This document shows positions 42,124 to 51,505 of a DNA stretch of 64,000 bases, in pieces. The position numbers and the translations under genes are program-made. The DNA comes from Alphaproteobacteria bacterium (GTDB lineage Bacteria > Pseudomonadota > Alphaproteobacteria > Micavibrionales > Micavibrionaceae), in assembly GCA_016125135.1 (NCBI GenBank), contig WGMJ01000016.1, positions 1 through 64,000 of the forward strand. Direction: 5' to 3'. The notes under the pieces were generated by a model. It worked only from the letters and a program-made list of their open reading frames with translations. It was not told where the DNA came from and did no database searches. The stretch's first letter is position 1; each line of letters starts with the position of its first letter.

Positions 42124-43284
42124 ATGACAGCGCTGAAAGGTTTGAAGGTTATTGATATGTCCCGTGTTTTGGCGGGGCCTTACTGCACCCAGATGCTGGG
42201 CGACATGGGTGCGGAAGTCATAAAAATTGAAAAGCCGGGCATGGGCGATGACACACGTGGCTGGGGCCCACCTTACCTTAAAGACGCAGACGGGAACGAT
42301 ACAACCGAGAGCGCTTATTATCTTTCTATCAACCGGAATAAAAAATCAGTTGCGCTTGATGTTGCAACGGAAGAAGGACAGACGGCCATCCATTCGCTTT
42401 TGCAAGATGCCGATATATTTATCGAGAATTTTAAAGTGGGCGGCTTGAAAAAATACGGGCTTTCATACGAGCAACTAAAAGACAAATACCCGCGCCTTAT
42501 TTATTGTGGCATTAGCGGCTACGGGCAAGAAGGGCCGCTTTCATCCGAACCCGGGTATGATTTTGTTGCGCAAGGTTATGCGGGCCTTATGGCTTCAACA
42601 GGCGTGCCCGATGGCGAACCCATGAAAGTGGGCGTTGCGGTGAGTGACATTCTGGCTGGTATGCATGCATGCGTTGCGATATTGGCAGCGCTTCATGCGC
42701 GTGAGAAAACAGGCAAGGGTCAGATGGTTGATGTCGCGCTGACCGATTGCACGCTCGCAACTATGACGAACCTCGCGCAATATTATTTAACGAGCGGCAA
42801 AGTGCCCCAGCGGCGTGGTAACCAGCATGCGACGATTGTGCCGTACCAAGCTTTCAAAACAGCAGACGGACATATTGTTATTTCTGTAGGGAATGACAAG
42901 CAATTCGCGCTTTTTGCCAAAACATTGCAGAAGGATTGGGCAACAGATGCACGCTTCGCCACGAATAAAAACAGGGTGATACACCGTGAGGTGCTTGTGC
43001 CGCTTATCGAACCGGAAATTGTGAAAAAAACAACGGCTGAATGGCTGGGCGTTTTGCGTGCGGCAGATATTCCGTGCGGGCCTGTAAACACAATGGATAA
43101 AATATTTGCCGATGCGCAGATTTTATCACGCGGCATGAAAATAGAAATGCAGCATCCGTTGTCAGACAAGCCAATTGCGCTTGTGGGCAGCCCGCTTAAA
43201 TTCTCGGCAACGCCTGTAGAATATAAAACCGCACCGCCTGTTTGCGGGCAGCATACGGATGAAGTTTTGAAAAAGAAGGGCTAG
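42124..43284 (+). CDS. Class III CoA-transferase (CaiB/BaiF family)
   Basis: A 386-residue CoA-transferase that exchanges CoA between carboxylic acids. N-terminal signature: LKVIDMSRVLAGPYCTQMLGD, then GAEVIKIEKPGMGDDTR. The middle has CGISGYGQEGPLSSEPGYD and the catalytic Asp in VDVALTDCTLA. The C-terminal AADIPCGPVNTMDKIF is characteristic of succinyl-CoA-dependent enzymes of this family. Substrate unknown. No acyl-CoA dehydrogenase or other partner is adjacent. It precedes a 224-base gap before the polysaccharide operon. Confidence 0.88.
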   Translation: MTALKGLKVIDMSRVLAGPYCTQMLGDMGAEVIKIEKPGMGDDTRGWGPPYLKDADGNDTTESAYYLSINRNKKSVALDVATEEGQTAIHSLLQDADIFIENFKVGGLKKYGLSYEQLKDKYPRLIYCGISGYGQEGPLSSEPGYDFVAQGYAGLMASTGVPDGEPMKVGVAVSDILAGMHACVAILAALHAREKTGKGQMVDVALTDCTLATMTNLAQYYLTSGKVPQRRGNQHATIVPYQAFKTADGHIVISVGNDKQFALFAKTLQKDWATDARFATNKNRVIHREVLVPLIEPEIVKKTTAEWLGVLRAADIPCGPVNTMDKIFADAQILSRGMKIEMQHPLSDKPIALVGSPLKFSATPVEYKTAPPVCGQHTDEVLKKKG

Positions 43285-43328
43285 AAAAAACGAAAGGCCC
43301 TAGATGTTGCCACCTAAGACCTTGGTTT

Positions 43329-43357
43329 TTGACGTCCGCTCTTCGCACACATATGCG
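43329..43357 (+). promoter_or_regulatory. Putative promoter of the polysaccharide operon
   Basis: TTGACG (43329-43334), exactly 17 bases, then TATGCG (43352-43357). It lies in the 224-base gap before manC, leaving a leader of about 145 bases. The leader has a T/A-rich later half and no clear Shine-Dalgarno before manC; no other feature was recognised in the gap. Confidence 0.35.
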
Positions 43358-43508
43358 GTCATCAACTAATTACAATTCTAGCAAAAAGGGGTTAAAGGAC
43401 CTTTAATCGCGGTTTTTGGCAGTTTTTATAGCCCAAAAACCCTGTAAAACCGCCAAAAATGCCCTGAAAACCCTTGATTTACAGCCCTTCGCCGTTAATA
43501 TCGCCGCT

Positions 43509-44936
43509 ATGTCAGAAATTATTCCAGTTATTCTCTCCGGCGGGTCGGGGACGCGTCTTTGGCCGCTCTCCCGCGCATCGATGCCGAAACAGTTTATTGC
43601 CCTTGCCGGCGAGCAGGATTTATTCACGCAAACACTCGGGCGCGTCAAAGATAATATCTTTGGTAATCCGCTTGTTGTGTGCAGCCACGAGCATCGTTTT
43701 CTGGTGCGTGAGCGTTGTATCAAGGCGGGCCTGCATAATGCTGAAATTTTGATCGAGCCGGAGGGGCGTAACACGGCAGCGGCCATTCTGGCAGCCGCGC
43801 TTTACATTGCGCGCACGAAGCCTGAGGCAACAATGCTTGTGATGCCATCGGACCATTTTATGCCGAAGCCTGATGAATTTGTGACGGCTGTAAAATCTGC
43901 AGCAGGCGGGACGGCAGACAATATTGTTCTTTTCGGTATCAAGCCCGCAAAGCCGCATACAGGCTATGGGTATATTCAAGGTGCTGGCGGCAGCAGCTTG
44001 CAGAAAGTGACGAAATTTACCGAGAAGCCAAATCTTGAAACCGCATTGCAATATCTGGCAAGCGGCAATTATTTCTGGAATAGCGGCATGTTCTTTGCCA
44101 AAGCGCAATTGCTGGCTGATGAGATGAAGCTGCATAACGCAGCCATTTTCGCTGCAACGGAAAAAGCACTTGCGGCTGGCGGCGAGGATTTGGGTGATTA
44201 CGTGATCGCGCGTGAAGAATACAAGCTTGTGCCATCGCTTGCATTCGATATCGCCGTTATGGAGAAAACAGACAAGGCGCAAGTGTTGCCGGTTGATTTT
44301 CCGTGGAATGATCTGGGGAGCTGGGATTCACTCTGGGATATCTCGCATGCGGATGAAAATAAAAACGTGAAGCAGGGGCAAGTGATCACCGTTGATACGA
44401 AGAACACTTACCTGCGCAGTGAAGGCCCTGTGCTGTGTGCCGTAGGCGTTGATAATATCATTGCTGTTGCCATGCATGATGCGGTGCTGGTTGCGCCGCG
44501 TGATCGCGCTGAGGAGATCAAGCATCTCGTTGAAAAAATGAAAGCGGATAATCAGGAAAAATTATTCGAGCATACGAAGTCATACCGCCCGTGGGGTTAT
44601 TACGAAGTTTTGCAAGATACGCCCGAATACAAAGCGAAGAAGCTCACAGTATGGCCGGGTAAGCGTTTGTCACTGCAGAAGCATAATTTCCGTTCGGAGC
44701 ATTGGGTTGTTGTGAGCGGTGTGGCCACAATTACGCTGGATGAAAGAACGTTTGATTTGAAGCCGGGTGAGTCTACTTACGTGCCTGTCGGGACAGTACA
44801 TCGTTTCGGCAATAACGGCAGCGAGCCGATGACGATTATCGAAGTGCAGACGGGCAGTTACTTTGGCGAAGATGATATTATCCGCTTTGAAGATGATTTC
44901 GGGCGTGTTGAAAATTCAGAAAAGAAAAGAGCATAG
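43509..44936 (+). CDS. manC: Mannose-1-P guanylyltransferase / mannose-6-P isomerase
   Basis: A bifunctional 475-residue enzyme making GDP-mannose. The nucleotidyltransferase half opens with ILSGGSGTRLWPLSRASMPKQF and has VMPSDHF and FTEKPNLETA. The type II phosphomannose isomerase cupin half starts near residue 360 with YRPWGYYEVL and ends with VPVGTVHRFGN. The ATG at 43509 directly before the SEIIPVILSGG strand is the natural start; the frame is open for another 31 codons upstream, but those look like leader. First gene of the surface polysaccharide operon; gmd follows after 3 bases. Confidence 0.95.
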   Translation: MSEIIPVILSGGSGTRLWPLSRASMPKQFIALAGEQDLFTQTLGRVKDNIFGNPLVVCSHEHRFLVRERCIKAGLHNAEILIEPEGRNTAAAILAAALYIARTKPEATMLVMPSDHFMPKPDEFVTAVKSAAGGTADNIVLFGIKPAKPHTGYGYIQGAGGSSLQKVTKFTEKPNLETALQYLASGNYFWNSGMFFAKAQLLADEMKLHNAAIFAATEKALAAGGEDLGDYVIAREEYKLVPSLAFDIAVMEKTDKAQVLPVDFPWNDLGSWDSLWDISHADENKNVKQGQVITVDTKNTYLRSEGPVLCAVGVDNIIAVAMHDAVLVAPRDRAEEIKHLVEKMKADNQEKLFEHTKSYRPWGYYEVLQDTPEYKAKKLTVWPGKRLSLQKHNFRSEHWVVVSGVATITLDERTFDLKPGESTYVPVGTVHRFGNNGSEPMTIIEVQTGSYFGEDDIIRFEDDFGRVENSEKKRA

Positions 44937-44939
44937 GAA

Positions 44940-46022
44940 ATGAGTCAAAAAGTTGCATTGATTACAGGTATTACGGGGCAGGATGGTTCATACCTTGCCG
45001 AATTCCTGTTGGAAAAAGGGTATAAGGTTCACGGGTTGAAGCGCCGTTCGTCGCTGTTTAACACCGCGCGTATTGACCATATCTATGAAGGACCGCATGA
45101 GCCGCACCGCAACTTCGTGCTTCACCACGGCGATATGACAGATTCATCAAACCTGTTGCACATGGTGCAGCAAGTGCAGCCTGATGAAATTTATAACCTT
45201 GCGGCACAATCACACGTGCAGGTGAGTTTCGAAGTGCCTGAATATTCGGCAAATGCCGACGCGATGGGAACATTGCGCTTGCTTGAGGCGATCCGTATTC
45301 TTGGGTTGGAAAAGAAAACAAAATTCTATCAGGCTTCAACGTCCGAGCTTTTTGGCAAGGTGCAAGAAACACCGCAGAAAGAAACAACGCCGTTCTACCC
45401 GCGTTCGCCATACGGTGTTGCGAAGCTTTATGCTTACTGGATTACTGTGAATTACCGCGAAGCTTACGATTTCTATGCGTGCAACGGCATTCTATTTAAC
45501 CATGAATCGCCACGCCGCGGTGAAACATTCGTCAGCCGTAAAATTTCACGCGCTGTTGCGCATATTATGCATGGGCTGCAAGACAAGCTATTCCTAGGCA
45601 ACCTGAACGCAAAGCGCGACTGGGGCCATGCCAAAGATTACGTAGAGGGCATGTGGCTGATGCTACAACAAGAGAAGCCTGAAGATTTTGTACTGGCAAC
45701 AGGCGAATGCTACAGCGTGCGCGACTTTGTGGAAGCTGCTTTCAAAGAGGTTGGCATTGATATCGTCTGGAAGGGCGAGGGTGTTGACGAGAAGGGCTTC
45801 GACAAGAAAACGGGCCGCGAGCTTGTAGGTGTTGATGCACGCTATTTCCGTCCCACGGAAGTTGATTTGCTTTTGGGGGATGCAACAAAAGCGAAGAAGC
45901 AAATGGGCTGGGAACCAAAAATTTCATACAAGGAATTGGTAAAAGAAATGGTTGCAACAGATGTTGCGCTTGTAAACTCGAACCACACACCTGAAAAACT
46001 CAAACTTTACGCAGCGGGGTAA
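44940..46022 (+). CDS. gmd: GDP-mannose 4,6-dehydratase
   Basis: Converts GDP-mannose to GDP-4-keto-6-deoxymannose, NADP-dependent SDR fold. 360 residues. [20 protein letters not shown] carries the GxxGxxG loop, [13 protein letters not shown] the family-specific loop, STSELFGKV the catalytic Ser/Thr-Glu, and [12 protein letters not shown] the Tyr-Lys pair. Also [15 protein letters not shown]. Its product is used by the next gene, fcl, to reach GDP-L-fucose; the two are separated by 4 bases. Confidence 0.97.
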   Translation: MSQKVALITGITGQDGSYLAEFLLEKGYKVHGLKRRSSLFNTARIDHIYEGPHEPHRNFVLHHGDMTDSSNLLHMVQQVQPDEIYNLAAQSHVQVSFEVPEYSANADAMGTLRLLEAIRILGLEKKTKFYQASTSELFGKVQETPQKETTPFYPRSPYGVAKLYAYWITVNYREAYDFYACNGILFNHESPRRGETFVSRKISRAVAHIMHGLQDKLFLGNLNAKRDWGHAKDYVEGMWLMLQQEKPEDFVLATGECYSVRDFVEAAFKEVGIDIVWKGEGVDEKGFDKKTGRELVGVDARYFRPTEVDLLLGDATKAKKQMGWEPKISYKELVKEMVATDVALVNSNHTPEKLKLYAAG

Positions 46023-46026
46023 CGCT

Positions 46027-46959
46027 ATGAAGGTCCTACTCACCGGCGGGCACGGGATGCTCGGCACAGCAATTCGCAAACTGCAGCCGCAATATCAACC
46101 GAACTGGGAGCTTGTTGCGCCAACGAGCCGTGAACTGAATCTGCTTGATCGCGAAAAGACCTTCAAATTCATCAAGGATGGCAAGTTCGACATGATCTTC
46201 ACGCTCGCTGGTAAAGTGGGCGGCTTGAAATCGAATATTGAAGAGCGCATTGGTTATATGAGCGAGAACTTCCATATCAATTTCAACGTCATTGAAGCTG
46301 CGCTAGAGGCCGGTGTGCCAAAGCTGGCTTATATGGCAACAAGCTGCATGTACCCGAAGGATTTCAAGCCTGTTTTGCAGGAAGAAGATGTATTGGCCGG
46401 CCCGCTTGACCCGTCAAACGTTGGTTATGCGCTGGCAAAAATTTCAGCGGCAAAACTGTGCGAGCTGATTAACGAAATGCACGGCCTTGCGTATAAAACT
46501 ATTATCCCTTGCAATATCTATGGGCCGAATGACCATTTTGACCCTGTGCGCTCGCACTTGTTACCCGCGATTATTTTGAAAGTGCATGATGCGAAAATGA
46601 AAAATGCGCCTTCGATCGAGATCTGGGGTAATGGCTTGCCGCGCCGCGAGTTTATTTACTCGGAAGATATCGCGAAATTCCTGCTACAGGCGGCAGACAA
46701 GATCGAGCAATGGGACCCGATGATGAATCTCGGCCTTGATAAGGATTATTCTGTGAATGAATATTACCAGATTGTGTCTGAAGTGCTCGGCTATAAGGGC
46801 AAGTTTACGCATAATCTGGACGCGCCGATGGGCGTAATGCACAAGCTGGTTGATTGCTCGCGGGCCAAGAAATTCGGCTGGAAGGCTGAAACATCTTTTG
46901 AAGATGGTATCCGCGCAGCTTATGACAGCTTCCTGACAAAACAGAAGAAGGCTGCCTAA
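46027..46959 (+). CDS. fcl: GDP-L-fucose synthase
   Basis: Epimerises and reduces GDP-4-keto-6-deoxymannose to GDP-L-fucose (NADPH). 310 residues. TGGHGMLGTAI is the nucleotide loop, MATSCMYPKDF carries the catalytic Ser/Cys, and NVGYALAKISAAKLCE holds the Tyr-Lys pair; NIYGPNDHFDP is a Gmer/WcaG signature. Together with gmd it commits the pathway to fucose, which explains the two fucosyltransferases downstream. Confidence 0.95.
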   Translation: MKVLLTGGHGMLGTAIRKLQPQYQPNWELVAPTSRELNLLDREKTFKFIKDGKFDMIFTLAGKVGGLKSNIEERIGYMSENFHINFNVIEAALEAGVPKLAYMATSCMYPKDFKPVLQEEDVLAGPLDPSNVGYALAKISAAKLCELINEMHGLAYKTIIPCNIYGPNDHFDPVRSHLLPAIILKVHDAKMKNAPSIEIWGNGLPRREFIYSEDIAKFLLQAADKIEQWDPMMNLGLDKDYSVNEYYQIVSEVLGYKGKFTHNLDAPMGVMHKLVDCSRAKKFGWKAETSFEDGIRAAYDSFLTKQKKAA

Positions 46960-46970
46960 TACAGGTTGGC

Positions 46971-47801
46971 ATGGAAAAAACAGGCCACCATATCATCATC
47001 CAGCCACAGCAAAGCCGCCCGCTTTGGGAGGATATCACCGAGCTATGGCATGCGCGCGCGCTCGTATGGGTTTTTGCATGGCGTGAAATTTCGGTGCGCT
47101 ATAAGCAGGCGCTGATCGGCTTCCTTTGGGTGTTCCTGCAGCCCGTTATCATGACGGCGATTTTTACTTTTGTTTTCAGTCATGTTGCAAAAATTCAGGT
47201 GAGTGGTAATTACCCTGTATTTGTGTTATGCGGGCTCATTCTCTGGCAGTATTTTTCACGCAGCGTATTCGAAGGCTGCAACGCGATGGTAAAAGAGAAG
47301 CTGATTATCACGAAAATCTATTTCCCGCGTGCGGCTATTATTGTTGCGCCCCATATCAGTAATTTTCTGGATGCTTTGATTGCGCTGCTTGTGCTGGTAG
47401 CGCTTATGCTGCTCACGGGCACTGCAATTTCGCCGATGATCTTCCTGATGCCTGTTTTCCTTGTGATGGCAGGGCTGCTCAGTATCGGTGTTTCGCTCGT
47501 GATTGCGCCGCTACAGGCCATGTACCGCGACTTTGCGATTATCATGCCGTTTTTGATCCAGCTTGCGATGTTCGCATCACCTGTTTTCTATCCTGCCACA
47601 TCAGTGCCTGAAAATTTAACATGGTTCTTTATGGTCAACCCGCTCTCCGGCTTGCTTGAGGGGATGCGCTGGGCAGCCTACGGTGCTGAATTCCCGCACG
47701 CGCTTGCACTTGTTTCAACGGCGCTGTGGACGATTGGCCTGTGTGTAGGCGGGTTATACACGTTCCGCATTCTTCAAGGCAGATTGGTTGACCGCCTATG
47801 A
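46971..47801 (+). CDS. wzm: Polysaccharide ABC transporter permease (Wzm-like)
   Basis: A 276-residue integral membrane protein of the ABC-2 type with six predicted helices. The amphipathic start, FAWREISVRYKQALIGFLW, is diagnostic of Wzm/TagG-type exporters, and VFEGCNAMVKEKLIITKIYFPR carries the coupling region. It flips a lipid-linked O-chain or teichoic-like glycan across the inner membrane. It overlaps the ATPase gene by 4 bases. No Wzx/Wzy genes are present, so assembly is probably ABC-dependent with whole-chain export. Confidence 0.92.
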   Translation: MEKTGHHIIIQPQQSRPLWEDITELWHARALVWVFAWREISVRYKQALIGFLWVFLQPVIMTAIFTFVFSHVAKIQVSGNYPVFVLCGLILWQYFSRSVFEGCNAMVKEKLIITKIYFPRAAIIVAPHISNFLDALIALLVLVALMLLTGTAISPMIFLMPVFLVMAGLLSIGVSLVIAPLQAMYRDFAIIMPFLIQLAMFASPVFYPATSVPENLTWFFMVNPLSGLLEGMRWAAYGAEFPHALALVSTALWTIGLCVGGLYTFRILQGRLVDRL

Positions 47802-49048
47802 TGATCAACGTTCAAAATCTTGGCAAAAAATACCAGAAGACGGATGACGGGCGTGTGATCTACCATACGCTGCGCGATAATCTGGCGAATATGCTCACCG
47901 GAAAGCGCCCCGAGAATATATACGAATTCTGGGCGCTGAAGGATGTTTCCTTTCAGGTGAATGAAGGTGATGTGGTGGGTGTACTGGGGCGTAACGGCGC
48001 TGGTAAAAGTACGCTATTAAAATTGCTTTCACGCATTACGGCGCCAACAACAGGCTCGGCCGAGCTTCACGGGCGTGTAGGCTCGCTTCTTGAAGTGGGC
48101 ACCGGCTTCCATTTAGAGCTGACGGGCCGCGAGAATATTTTCGTGAATGGTGCGATTATGGGGATGAACCGCCCCGAGATCCAACGCAAGTTTGATGACA
48201 TTGTGGAGTTTTCAGGCGTAGGCGAATTTCTGGATATGCCTGTGAAGCATTATTCAAGCGGGATGATTACGCGCCTTGCATTTTCGGTGGCGGCGTTCCT
48301 CGAACCTGAAATTCTGGTGATTGATGAAGTGCTGGCAACGGGCGATGACGAGTTTCAGAAGCGCTGTATGGGCCAGATGAAAAATATTTCAAAGTCAGGC
48401 CGCACAATTTTATTTGTCAGCCATAATATGAATGCGATTAACCAGCTTTGTAACCGCCTGTTCTGGCTTGAGCGTGGCACGCTGAAGGCTGATACAACAG
48501 ATGTTTACAATACACTGAATAAATATTTAATTGGCGAGGCGCAGGAAAACAGCACAACGCATTGGCTGGCAGATGATACGCATAAGCTCGAGAATGATTA
48601 TTTTACACTGAAATCTTTCGCGCTCGTTGATGCGCAAGGTGGTGCATTACCGCCCATTATCCCGAATGACCAGCAGGCGTTTGTTGAAATTAAAATAGAG
48701 ATGAAAGAATACCACCCGCCGATGGGTATGGGTTACTGTGTTACGTCTGAACGGGGTGAGCGGCTTTATTGGTCGTTCCATAATGATACCGAGTCAGAAA
48801 AACGGCCCGACTTGCAAGTGGGCGAACATATTATCCGTGCGCCGATTCCGCGCAATATGCTGAATGAGGGTAGTTACCAAGTTGAATTTGTTTCGCGCTT
48901 TATCCCTTATCGCTGGATTGTCGAGCCGGGCTCAAGCCCTGCAAGTCTTGTGTTGCAAATTCGCGGCGGCCTCAGCAAATCAAGCCTGTTTCAACAAAGG
49001 CGTGAAGCGTTGCTGGCCCCTGAAATTGTGTGGAGTAAGGCCGCGTGA
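47798..49048 (+). CDS. wzt: Polysaccharide ABC transporter ATPase with Wzt C-domain
   Basis: 416 residues. The nucleotide-binding domain has the Walker A GRNGAGKST at 64-72, signature HYSSGMITRLAFS and Walker B ILVIDEVLATGDD. From about residue 245 a second domain of beta-sandwich character (QAFVEIKIEMKEYHPP, HIIRAPIPRNMLNEGSYQVEF) corresponds to the Wzt carbohydrate-binding domain. In known O-antigen systems this domain recognises the modified non-reducing end of the chain. That fits the modifying enzymes encoded directly downstream. Confidence 0.93.
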   Translation: MMINVQNLGKKYQKTDDGRVIYHTLRDNLANMLTGKRPENIYEFWALKDVSFQVNEGDVVGVLGRNGAGKSTLLKLLSRITAPTTGSAELHGRVGSLLEVGTGFHLELTGRENIFVNGAIMGMNRPEIQRKFDDIVEFSGVGEFLDMPVKHYSSGMITRLAFSVAAFLEPEILVIDEVLATGDDEFQKRCMGQMKNISKSGRTILFVSHNMNAINQLCNRLFWLERGTLKADTTDVYNTLNKYLIGEAQENSTTHWLADDTHKLENDYFTLKSFALVDAQGGALPPIIPNDQQAFVEIKIEMKEYHPPMGMGYCVTSERGERLYWSFHNDTESEKRPDLQVGEHIIRAPIPRNMLNEGSYQVEFVSRFIPYRWIVEPGSSPASLVLQIRGGLSKSSLFQQRREALLAPEIVWSKAA

Positions 49049-49713
49049 TTTTTAATGTGCCCTTGAAAGAGAAAAATGCGCTTGGGTTGCCAAAACGCAA
49101 GAAGCTGCTGTTTGTTCCTGTGCCAAAAACAGGCACGCATTTTGTGAATAAAACACTTGAGAAGCATCAGGTTGATAAATGGATCAAACGCTTGCCGGGT
49201 TATTACGCGCATCCGACACGGGCTGATTATGCAGATTTATTCCGCAAGCTCCGCCGCAAGATTGCCAATTATAAAATGTTCACCGTTGTGCGAAACCCGT
49301 GGGACTGGCATGTATCGGCCTATCATTATATCAAGGGGGATGATGGTGCCGAGAAAAGCGGCATTATGCTGGAGTCTGAAATTTTCAAAGACCGTACTTT
49401 CCGTGATTATATTCTGAGTTTGAAAGACACGAGTGCAAAAATTACACCGAATGTTTTTTATATCCGCCAGCAAAGCGACTGGGTGCTGGATTATTTTGGG
49501 GAGCTAACGAATATCACTGTTATAAAGCAGGAAGATCTTGAGGGGAATTTAAGATGGTTCTTTGAAGAAGAGGATATTGATGTCCCTGTAACGGCTTCGC
49601 GCCCAAACGCATCAGAGCGTGATGATTACCGCAGTTACTATGATGACGAAACGCGTGAGATTGTGCGTTCGCTCCACGGGCGTGATATTAAGTTCTTCGG
49701 GTATGAGTTCTGA
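49045..49713 (+). CDS. Sulfotransferase-family protein
   Basis: 222 residues, GTG start sharing bases with the wzt stop. LLFVPVPKTGTHFVNKTL near residue 21 matches the 5'-phosphosulfate loop of PAPS-dependent sulfotransferases, and FTVVRNPWDWHVSAYHYIKG near residue 76 matches the 3'-phosphate-binding segment with its conserved Arg and Ser. It belongs to the broad sulfotransferase 2/3 type, using glycan acceptors. Its place in the operon predicts sulfation of the exported polysaccharide. PAPS-synthesis genes are not in the window. Confidence 0.82.
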   Translation: MIFNVPLKEKNALGLPKRKKLLFVPVPKTGTHFVNKTLEKHQVDKWIKRLPGYYAHPTRADYADLFRKLRRKIANYKMFTVVRNPWDWHVSAYHYIKGDDGAEKSGIMLESEIFKDRTFRDYILSLKDTSAKITPNVFYIRQQSDWVLDYFGELTNITVIKQEDLEGNLRWFFEEEDIDVPVTASRPNASERDDYRSYYDDETREIVRSLHGRDIKFFGYEF

Positions 49714-50480
49714 TGAAGGGCCTTCTTGCCAGTCTTCGTAACTTTCTTTGTGCGTTCGGGCTTGATCTCGGGCGTTTTATCCGCGCTTTGTTTTTCCTAC
49801 CGCGCTATATCTGTGGTGCTATAAAATATAAAAAACTACAGAAGGGGAATTTCCCGCTGGCGCTGGGGAGCCTTTATCCTGTATTGCACGAGGCTGGGGA
49901 GCAGGCGGGGGCACACCAAAGCCAGTATTTCTGGCAGGATTTGTACGTTGCAAAGAAAATACATGAACGTACGCCTCAGCGCCATGTTGATATTGGCTCC
50001 CGTATTGACGGGTTTATAGGTCAGCTGATTACATTTCGTGATGTTGATATTGTTGATATCCGCCCGCTGGATGTGAAAATTCCGCGCGTAACATTTATTC
50101 AGGATGATGCTACGGCGATGAAGCAGTTTGCGGATAATACACTGGAAAGTATTTCAACGCTTAATGCTGCCGAGCATTTTGGACTGGGCCGCTATGGTGA
50201 CCCGATTGACCCTGCGGCGCCGGAAAAATTTGCGCAAAGCCTTGCGCGCGTGCTGAAGCCAGATGGAGTGCTTTATTATGCTGTTCCCTGTGGTGTTGAA
50301 CGTTTATGTTTTAATGCGCACCGCATTTTTGCGCCACAAACGGTGCTTGATATGTTTGGCGCGCTTAAACTCGTCAAGCTTTCTGCGATCCTCGATGATT
50401 TTACTTTTGTTGAAGATTGCTCTATAGAATTACTAGCGCAGCAAAAATTCGGCTGCGGTATATTCGAGTTTACAAAATGA
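49713..50480 (+). CDS. DUF268/SAM-methyltransferase-like protein
   Basis: 255 residues. RHVDIGSRIDGFIGQL resembles a SAM-binding glycine loop, followed by VDIVDIRPLD (acidic residue at the end of strand 2), NTLESISTLNAAEHFGLGRYGD and LKPDGVLYYAVPCGVE, which fit a class I methyltransferase fold and the DUF268 family. A basic hydrophobic N-terminus (residues 1-40) may sit at the membrane. It may methylate a sugar of the polysaccharide. Start and stop overlap both neighbours by 1-4 bases, typical of this operon. Confidence 0.75.
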   Translation: MKGLLASLRNFLCAFGLDLGRFIRALFFLPRYICGAIKYKKLQKGNFPLALGSLYPVLHEAGEQAGAHQSQYFWQDLYVAKKIHERTPQRHVDIGSRIDGFIGQLITFRDVDIVDIRPLDVKIPRVTFIQDDATAMKQFADNTLESISTLNAAEHFGLGRYGDPIDPAAPEKFAQSLARVLKPDGVLYYAVPCGVERLCFNAHRIFAPQTVLDMFGALKLVKLSAILDDFTFVEDCSIELLAQQKFGCGIFEFTK

Positions 50481-51505
50481 AAGTAAAATTCCTCTCATCG
50501 TCACCGCAATGGCCTTGGCGGCGGCAGCTGCCTGATGGCAAAAGCCTGCACGGCGTTGAATTTCTGTTTGGCGATGAAACGGATTTTGACTGGCTGGTGA
50601 TCTATGACGGCATTCAAGTGCCGTATAGCTGCAAAGTTTCGCCTGCGCGGACAATTATAGTTACCGGCGAGCCGCCAAACGTAAAAATCCATGCGCAAAA
50701 ATTTATCGACCAGTTTGGCGTTTTACTAACGCCGCATAATTTGTACAAGCATAAAGGCAAGATTGTTACGAATACAGCTTTGCCATGGCTACTGGATGCA
50801 TCTTACGGTGCTGATGGTGTTGCGCGCGAATTTCTTGATATTGCGCAGTTGCAGGAAAAATCTGTTCCGAAAACAAAAATGCTCTCTGTTATTTGTTCGA
50901 ATAAAACAACAACGCCCGAGCATAGGTTACGCCTTGCCTTTGTCGAGAAGCTGAAAGAACATTTTGGCGACAGGCTGGATGTTTACGGGCGCGGCTTCCG
51001 CGATATGGAGGATAAAGGTGAAGCGATTTGGCCTTACCGCTATCATATTGCGCTCGAGAACAGCGTGTACGACCATTACTGGACGGAAAAACTCTCGGAC
51101 ACGTTCATTGCGCGGTGTTGCCCGTTTTATGCAGGCTGTAAAAACATATTCGATTACTTCCCGCAAAACAGCCTGATGCCGATCTCGATGACGGATCCGC
51201 CAGCGGCCATAGAACTTATAGAAAAAGCCTTGCAGGATGATGTGGCAGCGAACGCACAAGAAGCGCTTGTGGGCGCACGCGAGAAGGTTTTTGAAGATTA
51301 TAATATTTTTGCCGTGCTCGCAAAAATCGTGAAAGAGCGTGGCGCGGCAGATTCCGCAAAACAAGACATAACGATTCTGCCTGAGGCGACCTTCCAGAAG
51401 AACGGTTTTACGCGTATTATCCTGAACGGCGTTGAAAAGGCGCTGCCGGGTTTCAAGGCAGCGGTTAAAAATATCATCACGCAGAAATTAAAGAAGCGGA
51501 TATGA
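50477..51505 (+). CDS. GT10 fucosyltransferase (alpha-1,3/4 type)
   Basis: 342 residues. The diagnostic GT10 block is YRYHIALENSVYDHYWTEKL near residue 195-215, continued by PFYAGCKNIFDYFP; it contains the Glu-Asn-Ser and Thr-Glu-Lys residues that bind GDP-fucose. The N-terminal half is a separate Rossmann-like acceptor domain. Bacterial GT10 enzymes add L-fucose alpha-1,3 or 1,4 to GlcNAc or Glc, as in Helicobacter Lewis antigens; the linkage here cannot be read from sequence. The donor is made by the gmd/fcl genes in the same operon. The start ATG at 50477 overlaps the previous stop by 4 bases. Confidence 0.88.
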   Translation: MKVKFLSSSPQWPWRRQLPDGKSLHGVEFLFGDETDFDWLVIYDGIQVPYSCKVSPARTIIVTGEPPNVKIHAQKFIDQFGVLLTPHNLYKHKGKIVTNTALPWLLDASYGADGVAREFLDIAQLQEKSVPKTKMLSVICSNKTTTPEHRLRLAFVEKLKEHFGDRLDVYGRGFRDMEDKGEAIWPYRYHIALENSVYDHYWTEKLSDTFIARCCPFYAGCKNIFDYFPQNSLMPISMTDPPAAIELIEKALQDDVAANAQEALVGAREKVFEDYNIFAVLAKIVKERGAADSAKQDITILPEATFQKNGFTRIILNGVEKALPGFKAAVKNIITQKLKKRI

